Part shown: piece after piece, positions 1-8,471 of the stretch
Numbering within the stretch: the stretch's first letter is position 1
Layout: each line of letters opens with the position of its first letter
Origin: Actinophytocola sp050699915
GTDB lineage: Bacteria > Actinomycetota > Actinomycetes > Mycobacteriales > Pseudonocardiaceae
NCBI RefSeq assembly: GCF_050699915.1
Contig: NZ_JBOHGA010000003.1
Span: 8,648 to 72,647 of the forward strand
Direction of reading: 5' to 3'
Length of the DNA stretch: 64,000 nucleotides
Notes under the pieces: generated by a model
The model's input: only the letters and a program-made list of their open reading frames with translations
Databases searched by the model: none
Told to the model about the DNA's origin: nothing
Translations under genes and position numbers: made by a program

Positions 1-369
1 CGCGGCCGGCTGGTGCGCCTCTGGCTCGCCCCGGACGCCGCCCGCTACGGCCCCGAGGGCCTGGGCCGGCTCATCGTCGAGGTCGCCCGGGTGGCGATGG
101 ACGACGCCACCCAGTCCGGCTACAACAAGGTCGCCCTCCTGCTCGGCGACAACCTCACGTTCGCGTTGGAGCAGCTCTCCGGCCGCACGACTCCGGCTCG
201 GCGGCAGAGCGACGGCGGCATCACCGCCGAGGAGTTCCAGGCCCGCCGCGACGAACGGTTGCGCCGGACGGCCGAGGAATCGGACGATGGCGGCGGTACG
301 AACGGCGGCTACGACCCCGCTGATGAGCTCGCTTCCTTCGACCCATCGTCGCTACGCTCCGACCGGTGA
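1..369 (+). CDS. YbaB/EbfC-like nucleoid-associated protein, 5' end missing
   Basis: The reading frame is open from the first base, so the gene starts outside the window; the first visible start-like codon is the GTG at 13. The visible 122 residues read like the second half of an actinobacterial YbaB/EbfC-type protein: a beta strand (RLVRLWLAPDA), then helices ending in ALEQLSGRT, followed by a polar, disordered tail rich in D, E, R and G. YbaB proteins are small dimeric DNA-binding proteins; the tail is common in actinobacterial versions. The next gene starts 76 bp downstream on the same strand and may be co-transcribed. The family call rests on overall pattern only, as the N-terminal half is missing. 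Confidence 0.45.
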   Translation, partial: RGRLVRLWLAPDAARYGPEGLGRLIVEVARVAMDDATQSGYNKVALLLGDNLTFALEQLSGRTTPARRQSDGGITAEEFQARRDERLRRTAEESDDGGGTNGGYDPADELASFDPSSLRSDR

Positions 370-445
370 TCCATCACGAGAACCGCACCAACTAGAGTGC
401 CGACGTTCTGTGTGCCGATGGATTGCGTGACCAGGAGGTCCAGCA

Positions 446-1723
446 ATGTCTCAGGACATCGTCTCGATCGAGCTCGGCCTGCCCCAGGGCGACCTCGTCA
501 CGCTGTGGGCACCGCGCTGGCGAGAAGACGGTGAGGAGTGGGAGGCCTTCCTCGGCCACGAGGACGACCTGTACGCGTTTCCCGACGCCGCGCACCTGGC
601 CGCGTTCGTGCGCACGGTCACCGAGCACGACCTGGCCGACCACCCCGCCTGGGACGTGGTGCCGGAGCTCTCCGTGCCCGAGCTGCTGCCCGACGACTCG
701 CACACCTACGACCTCGTCGGCGTGCCGGAGCTCGCCGCCGAGGAGCCGGACACCTGGACCATCGGCGAGCTCGCCGACATCATCACGATCGTCCGCTCCC
801 TCGCCGACGTGTGCGAGCTCGACGAGGTGCACGAGGTGCTGAACTCGGCGGCCGGGTTCTCGGTGCTCGAACAGGGCACGTTCCCGTTCACCGGCCGCGA
901 GGGCGAGAAGCTGTGGACCGACCTCGCGGAGACCATCGCCGAGCGGTGGGACGAGGTGCTCGACGCCATCGACGAGGTGGTGTACGTGCCCGAGGTCGAC
1001 AAGGTGACGCTCGACCAGACCACCGACGAGCTGGCCGCCTACCAGGCCGAGTCCGAGGAGGCGGAGAGCGCGCTCGACAGCGAGGACGCGGAGGACGTCG
1101 ACGTCGACGCCGATGAGTCCGAAAAGGACACCGACGAGGACGAAGACGACGAGGACGACGAGCCGGTCGGCTTCTGGGGCGAGGTCGGCATCGACCCCAT
1201 CAAGATCATCACGGCCGAGGGCGAGTACTACACGCTGCGCTGCTACCTCGACGACGAACCGATCTTTCTCGGCACCGACGGCACGATCGCGGTCGCCAAG
1301 TCGACCCGCGTGCTCGCTCGGCACATCGCCCAGCACGGCGGCGCGGACAACGACCTCGCCGAGGTGTCGACGTGGGAGCAGGTCTCGACCAAGGCCACCG
1401 ACGGGACCCTCGAGATCGAGGTCGAGACCGACAACACCTACGTGCTCAACGGCCTGGCCGACGACATCGGGGACGGCCCGGACGCGGTCGACCCGGTGCA
1501 GCTGGACCTCGCCGTGGAGCTGCTCCGCGACACGGCGGACTGGGCGGACGACAAGAGCGTCGCCGAGGCTCTCGCGCAGTCGGAGAGCCTCGGCTGGCTG
1601 GTGTCGTTCGTGCTGCGGCCCGACCCGACGCGGATGGCGCCGAGCCCACCGTTCGACGCTGAGCGGGAGGCTTGGACGCGCCTCGTCGAGACGTTCGAGG
1701 GCCGCCTCGAGGTCAAGAAGTAG
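446..1723 (+). CDS. Acidic conserved actinobacterial protein of unknown function
   Basis: The protein has 425 residues. The ATG is preceded by an AGGAGG-like site (AGGAGGTCC at 431-439) at a good distance. Its N-terminal part (about 1-185) is rich in Trp, Asp and Glu and contains SIELGLPQGDLVTLWAP. A highly acidic linker (about 190-245, runs of D and E) follows, and then a second folded part beginning GFWGEVGIDPIKIITAEG. Relatives in Pseudonocardiaceae are sometimes labelled 'primosomal protein', but I see no helicase, zinc-finger or other enzymatic motif that would justify that name. It has no signal peptide or membrane segment, so it is probably cytoplasmic. Its last 11 bp overlap the 3' end of the convergent adenosine deaminase gene. 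Confidence 0.75.
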   Translation: MSQDIVSIELGLPQGDLVTLWAPRWREDGEEWEAFLGHEDDLYAFPDAAHLAAFVRTVTEHDLADHPAWDVVPELSVPELLPDDSHTYDLVGVPELAAEEPDTWTIGELADIITIVRSLADVCELDEVHEVLNSAAGFSVLEQGTFPFTGREGEKLWTDLAETIAERWDEVLDAIDEVVYVPEVDKVTLDQTTDELAAYQAESEEAESALDSEDAEDVDVDADESEKDTDEDEDDEDDEPVGFWGEVGIDPIKIITAEGEYYTLRCYLDDEPIFLGTDGTIAVAKSTRVLARHIAQHGGADNDLAEVSTWEQVSTKATDGTLEIEVETDNTYVLNGLADDIGDGPDAVDPVQLDLAVELLRDTADWADDKSVAEALAQSESLGWLVSFVLRPDPTRMAPSPPFDAEREAWTRLVETFEGRLEVKK

Positions 1724-2822
1724 TGCTCGCCAACGCCGTGTAGCCGGGCTTGATGATGTCGTTGATGATCGCCAGGCGCTCGTCGAAGCCGATGAACGCC
1801 GACTTCATCGCGTTGATCGTGAACCACCGCAGGTCCGCCCAGTCGTAACCGAACGCGTCCACCAGCGCGGACATCTCCGACGACGGCGTGCAGCCCGACA
1901 TCAGCCGGTTGTCGGTGTTGACCGTGACGCGGAAGCGCAGCTTGGTCAGCAGCCCGATCGGGTGCTCGGCGATCGAGGGCGCGGCGCCGGTCTGGATGTT
2001 GGAGGACGGGCACATCTCCAGCGGGATCCGGCGGTCCCGCACGTAGCTCGCCAACCGTCCCAAGTGGATGGTCCCGTCGCCGTCGACCTTGATGTCGTCG
2101 ACGATCCGCACGCCGTGGCCGAGGCGCTCGGCGCCGCAGTGCTGGATGGCCTCCCAGATGGACGGCAGGCCGAACGCCTCGCCGGCGTGGATGGTGAAGT
2201 GCGCGTTCTGCTGGCGCAGGTACTCGAACGCGTCGAGGTTGCGGGTGGGCGGGAAGCCCGCCTCCGGCCCGGCGATGTCGAAGCCGACGACGCCGGTGTC
2301 GCGGTGGCGCACGGCGAGCTCGGCGATCTCCAGCGAGCGGGCGTTCTGCCGCATCGCGCACAGCAGCGTGCCGACCCGAATGCGTCTGCCCGCCTCGAGG
2401 GCGCGCCGCTCGCCGAGCCGGAAGCCCTCCTGCACGGCCTCGACGATCGTGTCGAGCGACAGCCCGTGCTCGCAGAACAGCTCCGGGGCGTAGCGCACCT
2501 CGGCGTAGACGACGCCGTCCGCGGCCAGGTCCTCCGCGCACTCGGCGGCGACCCGGACGAGGGCGTCGGTGGACTGCATGACCCCGCAGGTGTGCGCGAA
2601 GGTCTCGAGATAGCGGACCAGCGACCCGGAGTCGGCGGCACTGCGGAACCACGTGTCCAGCTCGCCGGCGTCGCTGGTGGGCAGGTCTCCGTAGCCGGCG
2701 GCATCGGCCAGCTCGACGACCGTGGCGGCCCGGAGACCACCATCCAGGTGATCATGGAGAAGAACTTTGGGAGCGGTGCGCACGGCCTCCGGAGTCACCG
2801 GAACGGGGTTCGACGTCGACAT
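1713..2822 (-). CDS. add: Adenosine deaminase
   Basis: This 369-residue enzyme hydrolyses adenosine and deoxyadenosine to inosine and deoxyinosine in purine salvage. The metal-binding HDHLDG motif (His about 23 and 25), the HAGE motif near residue 210, a conserved histidine in LGHGVRI and the late NTDN motif (the usual position of the metal-ligand Asp) are all present. I start it at the ATG at 2822 (MSTSNPV) because the 18 codons upstream do not look like Add. Neither candidate start has a strong ribosome site. It points toward and overlaps by 11 bp the preceding plus-strand gene. A nucleoside transporter with cytidine deaminase and thymidine phosphorylase lies 1.6 kb further on, so this is part of a nucleoside-use neighbourhood. 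Confidence 0.93.
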   Translation of the reverse strand: MSTSNPVPVTPEAVRTAPKVLLHDHLDGGLRAATVVELADAAGYGDLPTSDAGELDTWFRSAADSGSLVRYLETFAHTCGVMQSTDALVRVAAECAEDLAADGVVYAEVRYAPELFCEHGLSLDTIVEAVQEGFRLGERRALEAGRRIRVGTLLCAMRQNARSLEIAELAVRHRDTGVVGFDIAGPEAGFPPTRNLDAFEYLRQQNAHFTIHAGEAFGLPSIWEAIQHCGAERLGHGVRIVDDIKVDGDGTIHLGRLASYVRDRRIPLEMCPSSNIQTGAAPSIAEHPIGLLTKLRFRVTVNTDNRLMSGCTPSSEMSALVDAFGYDWADLRWFTINAMKSAFIGFDERLAIINDIIKPGYTALASTTS

Positions 2823-2972
2823 GCTGCAACGGTACTCAACGAGGCATGCCACCCGATCGGGTAAGCGTAGGGCCACGTAAGGTCATGCCCGGTCGCGGCA
2901 TTCGCGCTACGGCCATACTCCGAACGGCCCAACAGCTCGTGTCTGGGCCTGCAACGAACTAACGGGTGGTGT

Positions 2973-4184
2973 ATGGACGCGTTCTGGGAGTGGCTAGGCT
3001 CCCCTGCGTCGGCCCTGCCCCTCCCCACGACGAAGGTCACCTCCGTGAACGAGAACAACAACTCGACGGTGTCGTTCGACCGGATGCGCAACATGCTGGT
3101 GCGCGCGGCCGAGATCCGTGAGAGCGAACAGCAGCAGATCTTCGACACGCTGGACGAGATCCACGCCAGGTTGTCCCCACTGGAATCCATCGGGTCCGTG
3201 CGCAAGCGGCTGTCCGAGATGCCTGACCGCACCGAGCTCACCGCGCTCGCCGCCCGCGTCGAGGACGCGCTCGGCAAGCTCGAGACCCAGGACGGCGCCA
3301 TCGCGGCGCTGGCCAGGGCGGTCGAGGGCATCGTGGACAAGCTCGCGACGCCGTTCGCGCAGCTCGACGGCCGACTGGACGGGGTAGCCGGCCGGTTCGA
3401 GGGTGTCGCCGGACGGATGGACGGGCTGGAGGACAAGCTCGCCTCGATCCACCGGCGCATCGACGAGCTCGACGGTCACCTCGGCAAGCAGGACGGCAAG
3501 CTCGACGCGCTGCCCGGCAACGTCCACGGCCCGGTCCGCGAGCGGATCCAGCAGGCCGAGGTCACCCTGCGCACGCGCATCGACGAGGTCGACGGCGGCA
3601 TCCGCGCCCACGTCGACTCGACGAAGGACTCGCTGCGCCAGTCCGTGGCCGATGCGGCCAACGCCCTGCACAACAACGTCGACGAGAAGGCGACCGGCGT
3701 GCGCGGCGCGGTCGACGAGGCCCGCAAGTCGGTGCAGGACGCCGTCGAGGACACGAAGACGACGGTCGACGGCACCGAGCGGCTCGAGTCGCTCGCCGCG
3801 CGCCTGGAGCAGGTGACCGGCCGGCTGGACGAGCTGACGACCCGACTCGACACGGTCGAGGACGGATTCACCGAGAAGATCGGCCAGCTGGGCACGGCGA
3901 TCACGGACAGTCTCACCAAGGTCGAAGGCACCCTCGACAACCAGCCGGACAACGACCAGCTGGCGACGATGGTCCGCAAGAGCAACGAGGAGTCCGAGCG
4001 CCGCATCGGTGGCCACCTCGACGAGGCGATGGCCACCTTCGCGGAGCTGATGATGGGCGGCGGCGCCCCGCAGCCCCGCCCGCCGGCGACCCTGCCGCGG
4101 CAGACGTCCCGCCGCCGCAACGGCAAGCCCACGAAGAACACGCGGACCGAGGAGACCGAGGAAGCCGACTCCTCGAACAGCTGA
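2973..4184 (+). CDS. Long coiled-coil (apolipoprotein-like) protein of unknown function
   Basis: The protein has 403 residues if started at the ATG at 2973; a GTG at 3045 with an AAGG 9 bp upstream is an equally good start and would remove 24 residues. Residues about 35-350 are continuous amphipathic helix with many E, D, K, R, Q and regularly spaced L and V, including runs such as LDGRLDGVAGRFEGVAGRMDG and repeated 'RLDELTTRLDTVEDG' patterns. These suggest a long rod or membrane-coating helix. The last 60 residues are Pro/Arg/Lys-rich and disordered. There is no signal peptide or transmembrane segment. It is divergent from add, and a perfect terminator hairpin follows 12 bp after its stop. 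A structural or cell-pole role is possible but not shown. Confidence 0.75.
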   Translation: MDAFWEWLGSPASALPLPTTKVTSVNENNNSTVSFDRMRNMLVRAAEIRESEQQQIFDTLDEIHARLSPLESIGSVRKRLSEMPDRTELTALAARVEDALGKLETQDGAIAALARAVEGIVDKLATPFAQLDGRLDGVAGRFEGVAGRMDGLEDKLASIHRRIDELDGHLGKQDGKLDALPGNVHGPVRERIQQAEVTLRTRIDEVDGGIRAHVDSTKDSLRQSVADAANALHNNVDEKATGVRGAVDEARKSVQDAVEDTKTTVDGTERLESLAARLEQVTGRLDELTTRLDTVEDGFTEKIGQLGTAITDSLTKVEGTLDNQPDNDQLATMVRKSNEESERRIGGHLDEAMATFAELMMGGGAPQPRPPATLPRQTSRRRNGKPTKNTRTEETEEADSSNS

Positions 4185-4195
4185 CCCAACACGCG

Positions 4196-4229
4196 AACGG
4201 CCCCCACCTCCTAGCCGGTGGGGGCCGTT
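4196..4229 (+). terminator. Intrinsic terminator hairpin
   Basis: The arms 4196-4208 and 4217-4229 are a perfect 13-bp inverted repeat around an 8-nt loop, 12 bp after the stop of the coiled-coil gene. There is no long U-tract, as is usual in high-GC actinomycetes. The structure is symmetric enough to stop transcripts arriving from deoA on the other strand as well. Confidence 0.8.
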
Positions 4230-4407
4230 CCGTGTCCAGTCACCGATTCGGCCCGACCACAGCATCGCCGGGCATCGACTCAGCGATCGCACGACGAAGG
4301 ACGTTGATCAACGCGCCCACAGCGGCGGGCGACGCCGCCCGGTCGTCCGGCTGGGTCTGCGAGTCAGGGTCGGCGTGCTGGCGTGGTTTGGCGCGGCCGT
4401 TCCGTGT
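4230..4407. other. Intergenic stretch after deoA, no gene seen
   Basis: These 178 bp separate the terminator from the deoA stop. The frame of deoA stays open after its TAG for 55 more codons to a TGA at 4240, but this is expected by chance at this GC content. A 14-bp sequence (GGCCGTTCCGTGTC) occurs at both edges, at 4223-4236 and 4395-4408, as a direct repeat. I see no RNA gene or promoter that I can support. Confidence 0.4.
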
Positions 4408-5694
4408 CTAGCGCGCGCCGTGGATCGTCTCCACCACCAGCGGGGTGGGCTCCGGCGCCGAGTCGGCGATGTCGACCGCGTCCGCCAACGCCTCCACCGC
4501 TCCCGCGACCGCGTCCGGGGTGTCGGTCCGCAGCTCGAACAGCGGCGCCCCGGCGTCGACCCGCTCCCCGGGCTTGGCCAGGCACACGACTCCGGCGCCC
4601 GCCTGCACCGGGTCCTCCTTGCGCGCCCGCCCGGCGCCCAGCCGCCACGCCGCGATCCCGACCGAGCGCGCGTCCAGCCGCGCCACCACACCCGCTCGCG
4701 GCGCTGGCACCACGTGCACGTGCGCCGGCGTCGGCAGCGCGGCGTCCGGGTCGCCGTCCTGTGCGGCGATCATCGCGCGCCACGTCTCGTACGCCTGGCC
4801 CGACGCGAGCACCGCGGCGGGGTCGGCCGGCACCCCGGCCAGCGACAGCATCTCCGCCGCCAGCGCCACGGTCAGCTCCACCACGTCCGGCGGCCCGCCG
4901 CCGCGCAGCACCTCGACCGACTCGGCGACCTCGACGGCGTTCCCGACCGCCCGGCCCAGTGGCGTCGACATGTCCGTCAGCAAGGCGGTCACCCGCAGCC
5001 CGTGCTCGTCGCCGATGGCGACCAGCGCGGACGCCAGCTCGCGCGCCTCGGAGAGCGTGCGCATGAACGCCCCGGAGCCGACCTTCACGTCCAGCACGAG
5101 CGCGCCGGCTCCCTCGGCGATCTTCTTCGACATGATCGACGAGGCGATCAGCGGCACGCACTCCACGGTCGCCGTCACGTCGCGCAGCGCGTAGAGCTTG
5201 CGGTCCGCGGGCGCCAGGCCGACCGTCGGCGCGCACACGACCACGCCCACGGACGCGAGCTGGTCCCGGATCTCCGCGGTCGACAGGGCCGCGCGCCATC
5301 CGGGGATCGACTCCAGCTTGTCCAGCGTGCCGCCGGTGTGTCCGAGCCCGCGCCCGGACAGCTGCGGCACCGCGGCGCCGCACGCGGCCACCAGCGGCGC
5401 CAGCGGCAGCGTGATCTTGTCGCCGACCCCGCCGGTGGAGTGCTTGTCGACGGTCGGCCGGCCGGTGGGCCAGGTGAGCCGCTCCCCGGAGTCGATCATC
5501 GCCCGCGTCCAGCGGGCCGTCTCCGCGGCGGTCATCCCGCGCAGGAAGATCGCCATGGCGAGCGCGGACATCTGCTCGTCGGCGACGTCGCCGCGGGTGT
5601 AGGCGTCTACCACCCAGTCGATCTGCTCGTCGGACAGCACGCCGCCGTCCCGCTTCGCCCGGATGACGTCGACGGCCGAGTGGGTCGTCGTCAC
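4408..5694 (-). CDS. deoA: Thymidine phosphorylase
   Basis: This 428-residue enzyme carries out phosphorolysis of thymidine and deoxyuridine to the base and 2-deoxyribose-1-phosphate. The family signature KHSTGGVGDK is at residues 84-93. The glycosyltransferase-family-3 layout follows: helical domain, alpha/beta domain with GRGLGHTGGTLDK, and the C-terminal pyrimidine phosphorylase domain around GDPDAALPTPAHVHVVPAPR. Length is typical (about 430). The GTG start overlaps the stop of cdd (GTGA, 5691-5694), so the two are translationally coupled. It is the last gene of the minus-strand nucleoside run. Confidence 0.95.
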   Translation of the reverse strand: MTTTHSAVDVIRAKRDGGVLSDEQIDWVVDAYTRGDVADEQMSALAMAIFLRGMTAAETARWTRAMIDSGERLTWPTGRPTVDKHSTGGVGDKITLPLAPLVAACGAAVPQLSGRGLGHTGGTLDKLESIPGWRAALSTAEIRDQLASVGVVVCAPTVGLAPADRKLYALRDVTATVECVPLIASSIMSKKIAEGAGALVLDVKVGSGAFMRTLSEARELASALVAIGDEHGLRVTALLTDMSTPLGRAVGNAVEVAESVEVLRGGGPPDVVELTVALAAEMLSLAGVPADPAAVLASGQAYETWRAMIAAQDGDPDAALPTPAHVHVVPAPRAGVVARLDARSVGIAAWRLGAGRARKEDPVQAGAGVVCLAKPGERVDAGAPLFELRTDTPDAVAGAVEALADAVDIADSAPEPTPLVVETIHGAR

Positions 5695-6089
5695 GGGAGG
5701 TCGTCCGGCCCGAAGGCGTGCGGCAGCACGTCACGCATGGCCATCGGGCCGGCGGGCGTGTCCAGCAGGCACTCCGGTCCGCCCAGCTCGTAGAGCACCT
5801 GGCGGCACCGCCCGCACGGCATCAGCAGCTCACCCGCGCCGCTGCGGCAGGCCACCGCGACGAACCGGCCGCCGCCGGTCAGCCGCAGCTGGCCCGCCAT
5901 CGTGCACTCGGCGCACAGCCCGAGCCCGTACGAGGCGTTCTCCACGTTGCAGCCGACGACCACCCGGCCGTCATCGGCCACCGCGGCCGCACCGACCGCC
6001 AGCCCGGAGTACGGGCAGTAGGCCTGCGCGGCCGCCTCGACCGCCGCCGTGCGTAGTTTGTCCCAGTCCACAGAGGCCAGGCTAGTCAC
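5691..6089 (-). CDS. cdd: Cytidine deaminase
   Basis: This 132-residue protein is a homotetrameric-type cytidine deaminase converting cytidine and deoxycytidine to uridine and deoxyuridine. The substrate loop CNVENASYG (47-55), the C59-A-E61 motif (zinc ligand and catalytic Glu) and P-C92-G-R-C95 (two more zinc ligands) are all intact. Its GTG start overlaps the upstream permease gene by 8 bp and its stop overlaps deoA by 4 bp. It therefore sits inside the nucleoside uptake operon and would act on imported cytidine, feeding uridine to the phosphorylase. Confidence 0.95.
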   Translation of the reverse strand: MTSLASVDWDKLRTAAVEAAAQAYCPYSGLAVGAAAVADDGRVVVGCNVENASYGLGLCAECTMAGQLRLTGGGRFVAVACRSGAGELLMPCGRCRQVLYELGGPECLLDTPAGPMAMRDVLPHAFGPDDLP

Positions 6090-7365
6090 CCTCGCCCCGC
6101 CGGTACGGCATGCCGTTCGCGGCGGGTGGTCGCAACCGCTGCGCGGCGAGTGCCAGCACGACGAGCGTGATGATGTGCGGCGTGTACGGCAGGAACTCGG
6201 TCGGCAGCTCGTCGGTGGCGTAGTACAGCGCGTACACGGCCACCGCGCCGACCGCGGCGAACAAAGCCACGTTCCAGCGCCGCTTGAACAGCTGCCAGAT
6301 CACCAGCAGCCCGGCCACGATCACCGCCGCGTACAGCAGCGCGTGCACGGTCTCCGGGCCCGACGACAGGCGCAGGCCGTCCGAGTAGCCGAACAGCGTC
6401 GCGCCGGCGAGCGTGCCCCCCGGCCGCCAGTTGCCGAAGATCATCGCGGCGAGACCGATGAACCCGCGGTTGGCCGTCTGCCCCTCGGAGTAGATCGACG
6501 GGCTGGAGCCGAGCACGAGCGCCGCGCCACCGATGCCGGCCAGCGCGCCTGACACCACCACGGCGATGTACTTGTGCAGGTAGACGTTCACGCCGAGGGA
6601 CTCGGACGCGATCGGGTTCTCCCCGCAGGAGCGCAGCCGCAGGCCGAACCGCGAGCGCCACAGCACGAAGTAGGTCGCGATCACCAGCAGGATCGACAGC
6701 AGCAGCACCGGCGACACCCGCGTCACCAGGCCGCGCACCAGCCCGGCCACGTCCGAGATGACCACCCGCTGTTCGGCCTCCAGCTCGCCGAGCCAGTCGG
6801 ACAACCCTGGCGCGGAGAACGTCTCGAACTGCTCGATCGGCGGCGAGTCGCGCGGGTTGCTGGACAGCGGCTCGAAGATCAGCGTCGACAGGTACTTGGT
6901 GACGCCGGCGCCGAGCAGGTTGATCGCGACACCGGACACGATGTGGTTGACGCCGAAGGTGACCGTCGCGACCGCGTGCAGCAGGCCGCCGAGGGCGCCG
7001 AAGGCCGCGCCGCACAGCACCGCCAGCCAGGGACCGCCGTTCAGGCCGCCCCACGCGGCGCCCCAGGTGCCGAGGATCATCATGCCCTCGAGCCCAATGT
7101 TGATCATGCCCGAGCGTTCGGACCAGATGCCGCCGAGACCACAGAGCAGGATCGGCAGCCCGAGGGTCACCGTGTTCTGCATCGTCGAGGACGAGGTCAG
7201 CGCGGGCTCGCCGGTCAGGTAGGAGGTCGCGGCGAGCACACCCACCACGGAGACGACGCCGATCATGAAGATCGCCCAGCCCGGCATGACCCGGCGTCGC
7301 GGCGGCGTGGGCATCAGCATCGCGCCCCCGCCGGGCGCGCTCGTCTGCACGTCGACCATGCTCAT
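6082..7365 (-). CDS. Nucleoside ABC transporter, second permease (NupQ/BMP-family type)
   Basis: This 427-residue multi-spanning membrane protein belongs to the BPD_transp_2 permease family. Eight to ten hydrophobic segments start at WAIFMIGVVSVVGVLAATSYL. The family pattern GMINIGLEGMMILG, followed later by SLGVNVYLHKYIAVVVSGALAGIGG, is present. A non-homologous Pro/Gly-rich N-terminus of about 25 residues and a long C-terminal extension with extra membrane segments complete it. The ATG start (7365) overlaps the stop of the first permease (ATGA). With the lipoprotein, the ATPase and the other permease it makes a complete importer, and the deaminase and phosphorylase genes next to it indicate nucleosides as substrate. 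Confidence 0.9.
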   Translation of the reverse strand: MSMVDVQTSAPGGGAMLMPTPPRRRVMPGWAIFMIGVVSVVGVLAATSYLTGEPALTSSSTMQNTVTLGLPILLCGLGGIWSERSGMINIGLEGMMILGTWGAAWGGLNGGPWLAVLCGAAFGALGGLLHAVATVTFGVNHIVSGVAINLLGAGVTKYLSTLIFEPLSSNPRDSPPIEQFETFSAPGLSDWLGELEAEQRVVISDVAGLVRGLVTRVSPVLLLSILLVIATYFVLWRSRFGLRLRSCGENPIASESLGVNVYLHKYIAVVVSGALAGIGGAALVLGSSPSIYSEGQTANRGFIGLAAMIFGNWRPGGTLAGATLFGYSDGLRLSSGPETVHALLYAAVIVAGLLVIWQLFKRRWNVALFAAVGAVAVYALYYATDELPTEFLPYTPHIITLVVLALAAQRLRPPAANGMPYRRGEGD

Positions 7366-8471
7366 TTCGAGGCCTCCCGCTCGGGCTCGGCGCTGGGATC
7401 GGCGGGTTCTGCGGTACCCAGTGCCCGCCCGACCCGGCGTTGCTCGGCCGCCTGGTCGAACCGCTTGACCACCTCGTACGCGATGACCACGGACAGCACG
7501 ATCGAGCCCTGCATGATCGTCGCGATCTCGCGCGGCACGCCGACGCTGTCCAGCGCACCCTTGGACTTCTCGAGGAACGCCCACAGCAGCGCGCCGAACG
7601 CGATGCCGAGCGGATGGTTGCGGCCGAGCAGCGCGATGCCGAGTCCGGCGAACCCGTACCCGGCGGCGAAGTTCAGCGTGTACGCGTGGTCGCGGCCGAG
7701 GATCTCCGGCATGCCGACCAGCCCGGCCACCGCGCCGGACGCCAGCAGCGAGATCACGATCATCCGCTTCGCGTCGACCCCGCCCGCCGACGCGGCGGTC
7801 GGCGAGAGCCCGGAGGCCTTGAGCTCGAAGCCGAACCGGGTCCGGTTCATGGTCATGCCGTAGATGGCCGCGGCCACCACGGCCAGGAAGACCAGCCCGA
7901 ACATCGTGCCGCGGTCCCCGAACTCGATGCCCGGCACCAGTCCGGAGTCCGCGATCGGCTCGGTGGAGACGTTGTTGCCGATCAGGATGCCGAACTGGTC
8001 GCGCCGGATCAGGTAGGCCGCGAGCCCGAACGCGATCGCGTTCATCATGATCGTGGAGAGCACCTCGTGCACCCCGCGCGTCACCTTCAGGATGGCCGGC
8101 AGCAGCGCCCACAGCGCGCCGGCGATCATGGCGACGATCAGGATGACGATCCAGTGCAGCACCGGCGGCAGTACCAGCGCGCTGCCGACGATCGCCGCGA
8201 CCAGCGCGCCGATCCGGTACTGGCCCTCGATCCCGATGTTCAGCAGGTTCATTTGGAAGCCGATGGCGGCGGCCAGCGCGGCCAGCATGTAGATGGCCGT
8301 GCTGTTGACGATGTCGACCGCGACCTGTCCCTCGCCGACCTGGCCGACCATCGCGCCGAGCGCGTCGAACGGGTTCGCCCCGGAGAGCAGCAGGATGACG
8401 CCGCACAGCAGCGCCGAGGCGGCGATCGCGAGCGCGGGTGCCAGCAGCGACGACCGCAGCTTAGCGATCAC
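7362..8471 (-). CDS. Nucleoside ABC transporter, first permease (NupP/BMP-family type)
   Basis: This 369-residue integral membrane protein is started at the GTG at 8471, which overlaps the stop of the ATPase gene (GTGA). Hydrophobic segments begin right at the N-terminus (LLAPALAIAASALLCGVILLL). The family motif NLLNIGIEGQYRIGALVAAI and the cytoplasmic loop GLSPTAASAGGVDAKR, which contacts the ATPase in this family, are visible. A polar tail of about 30 residues closes it. It pairs with the neighbouring permease as the heterodimeric membrane part of a BmpA-type nucleoside importer. Confidence 0.9.
   Translation of the reverse strand: MIAKLRSSLLAPALAIAASALLCGVILLLSGANPFDALGAMVGQVGEGQVAVDIVNSTAIYMLAALAAAIGFQMNLLNIGIEGQYRIGALVAAIVGSALVLPPVLHWIVILIVAMIAGALWALLPAILKVTRGVHEVLSTIMMNAIAFGLAAYLIRRDQFGILIGNNVSTEPIADSGLVPGIEFGDRGTMFGLVFLAVVAAAIYGMTMNRTRFGFELKASGLSPTAASAGGVDAKRMIVISLLASGAVAGLVGMPEILGRDHAYTLNFAAGYGFAGLGIALLGRNHPLGIAFGALLWAFLEKSKGALDSVGVPREIATIMQGSIVLSVVIAYEVVKRFDQAAEQRRVGRALGTAEPADPSAEPEREASK

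Noticed and set aside
4240..4407. In-frame continuation of deoA beyond its TAG (55 codons)
   Set aside because: A stop-free run of this length is common at this GC content and the deoA protein is already of normal length.
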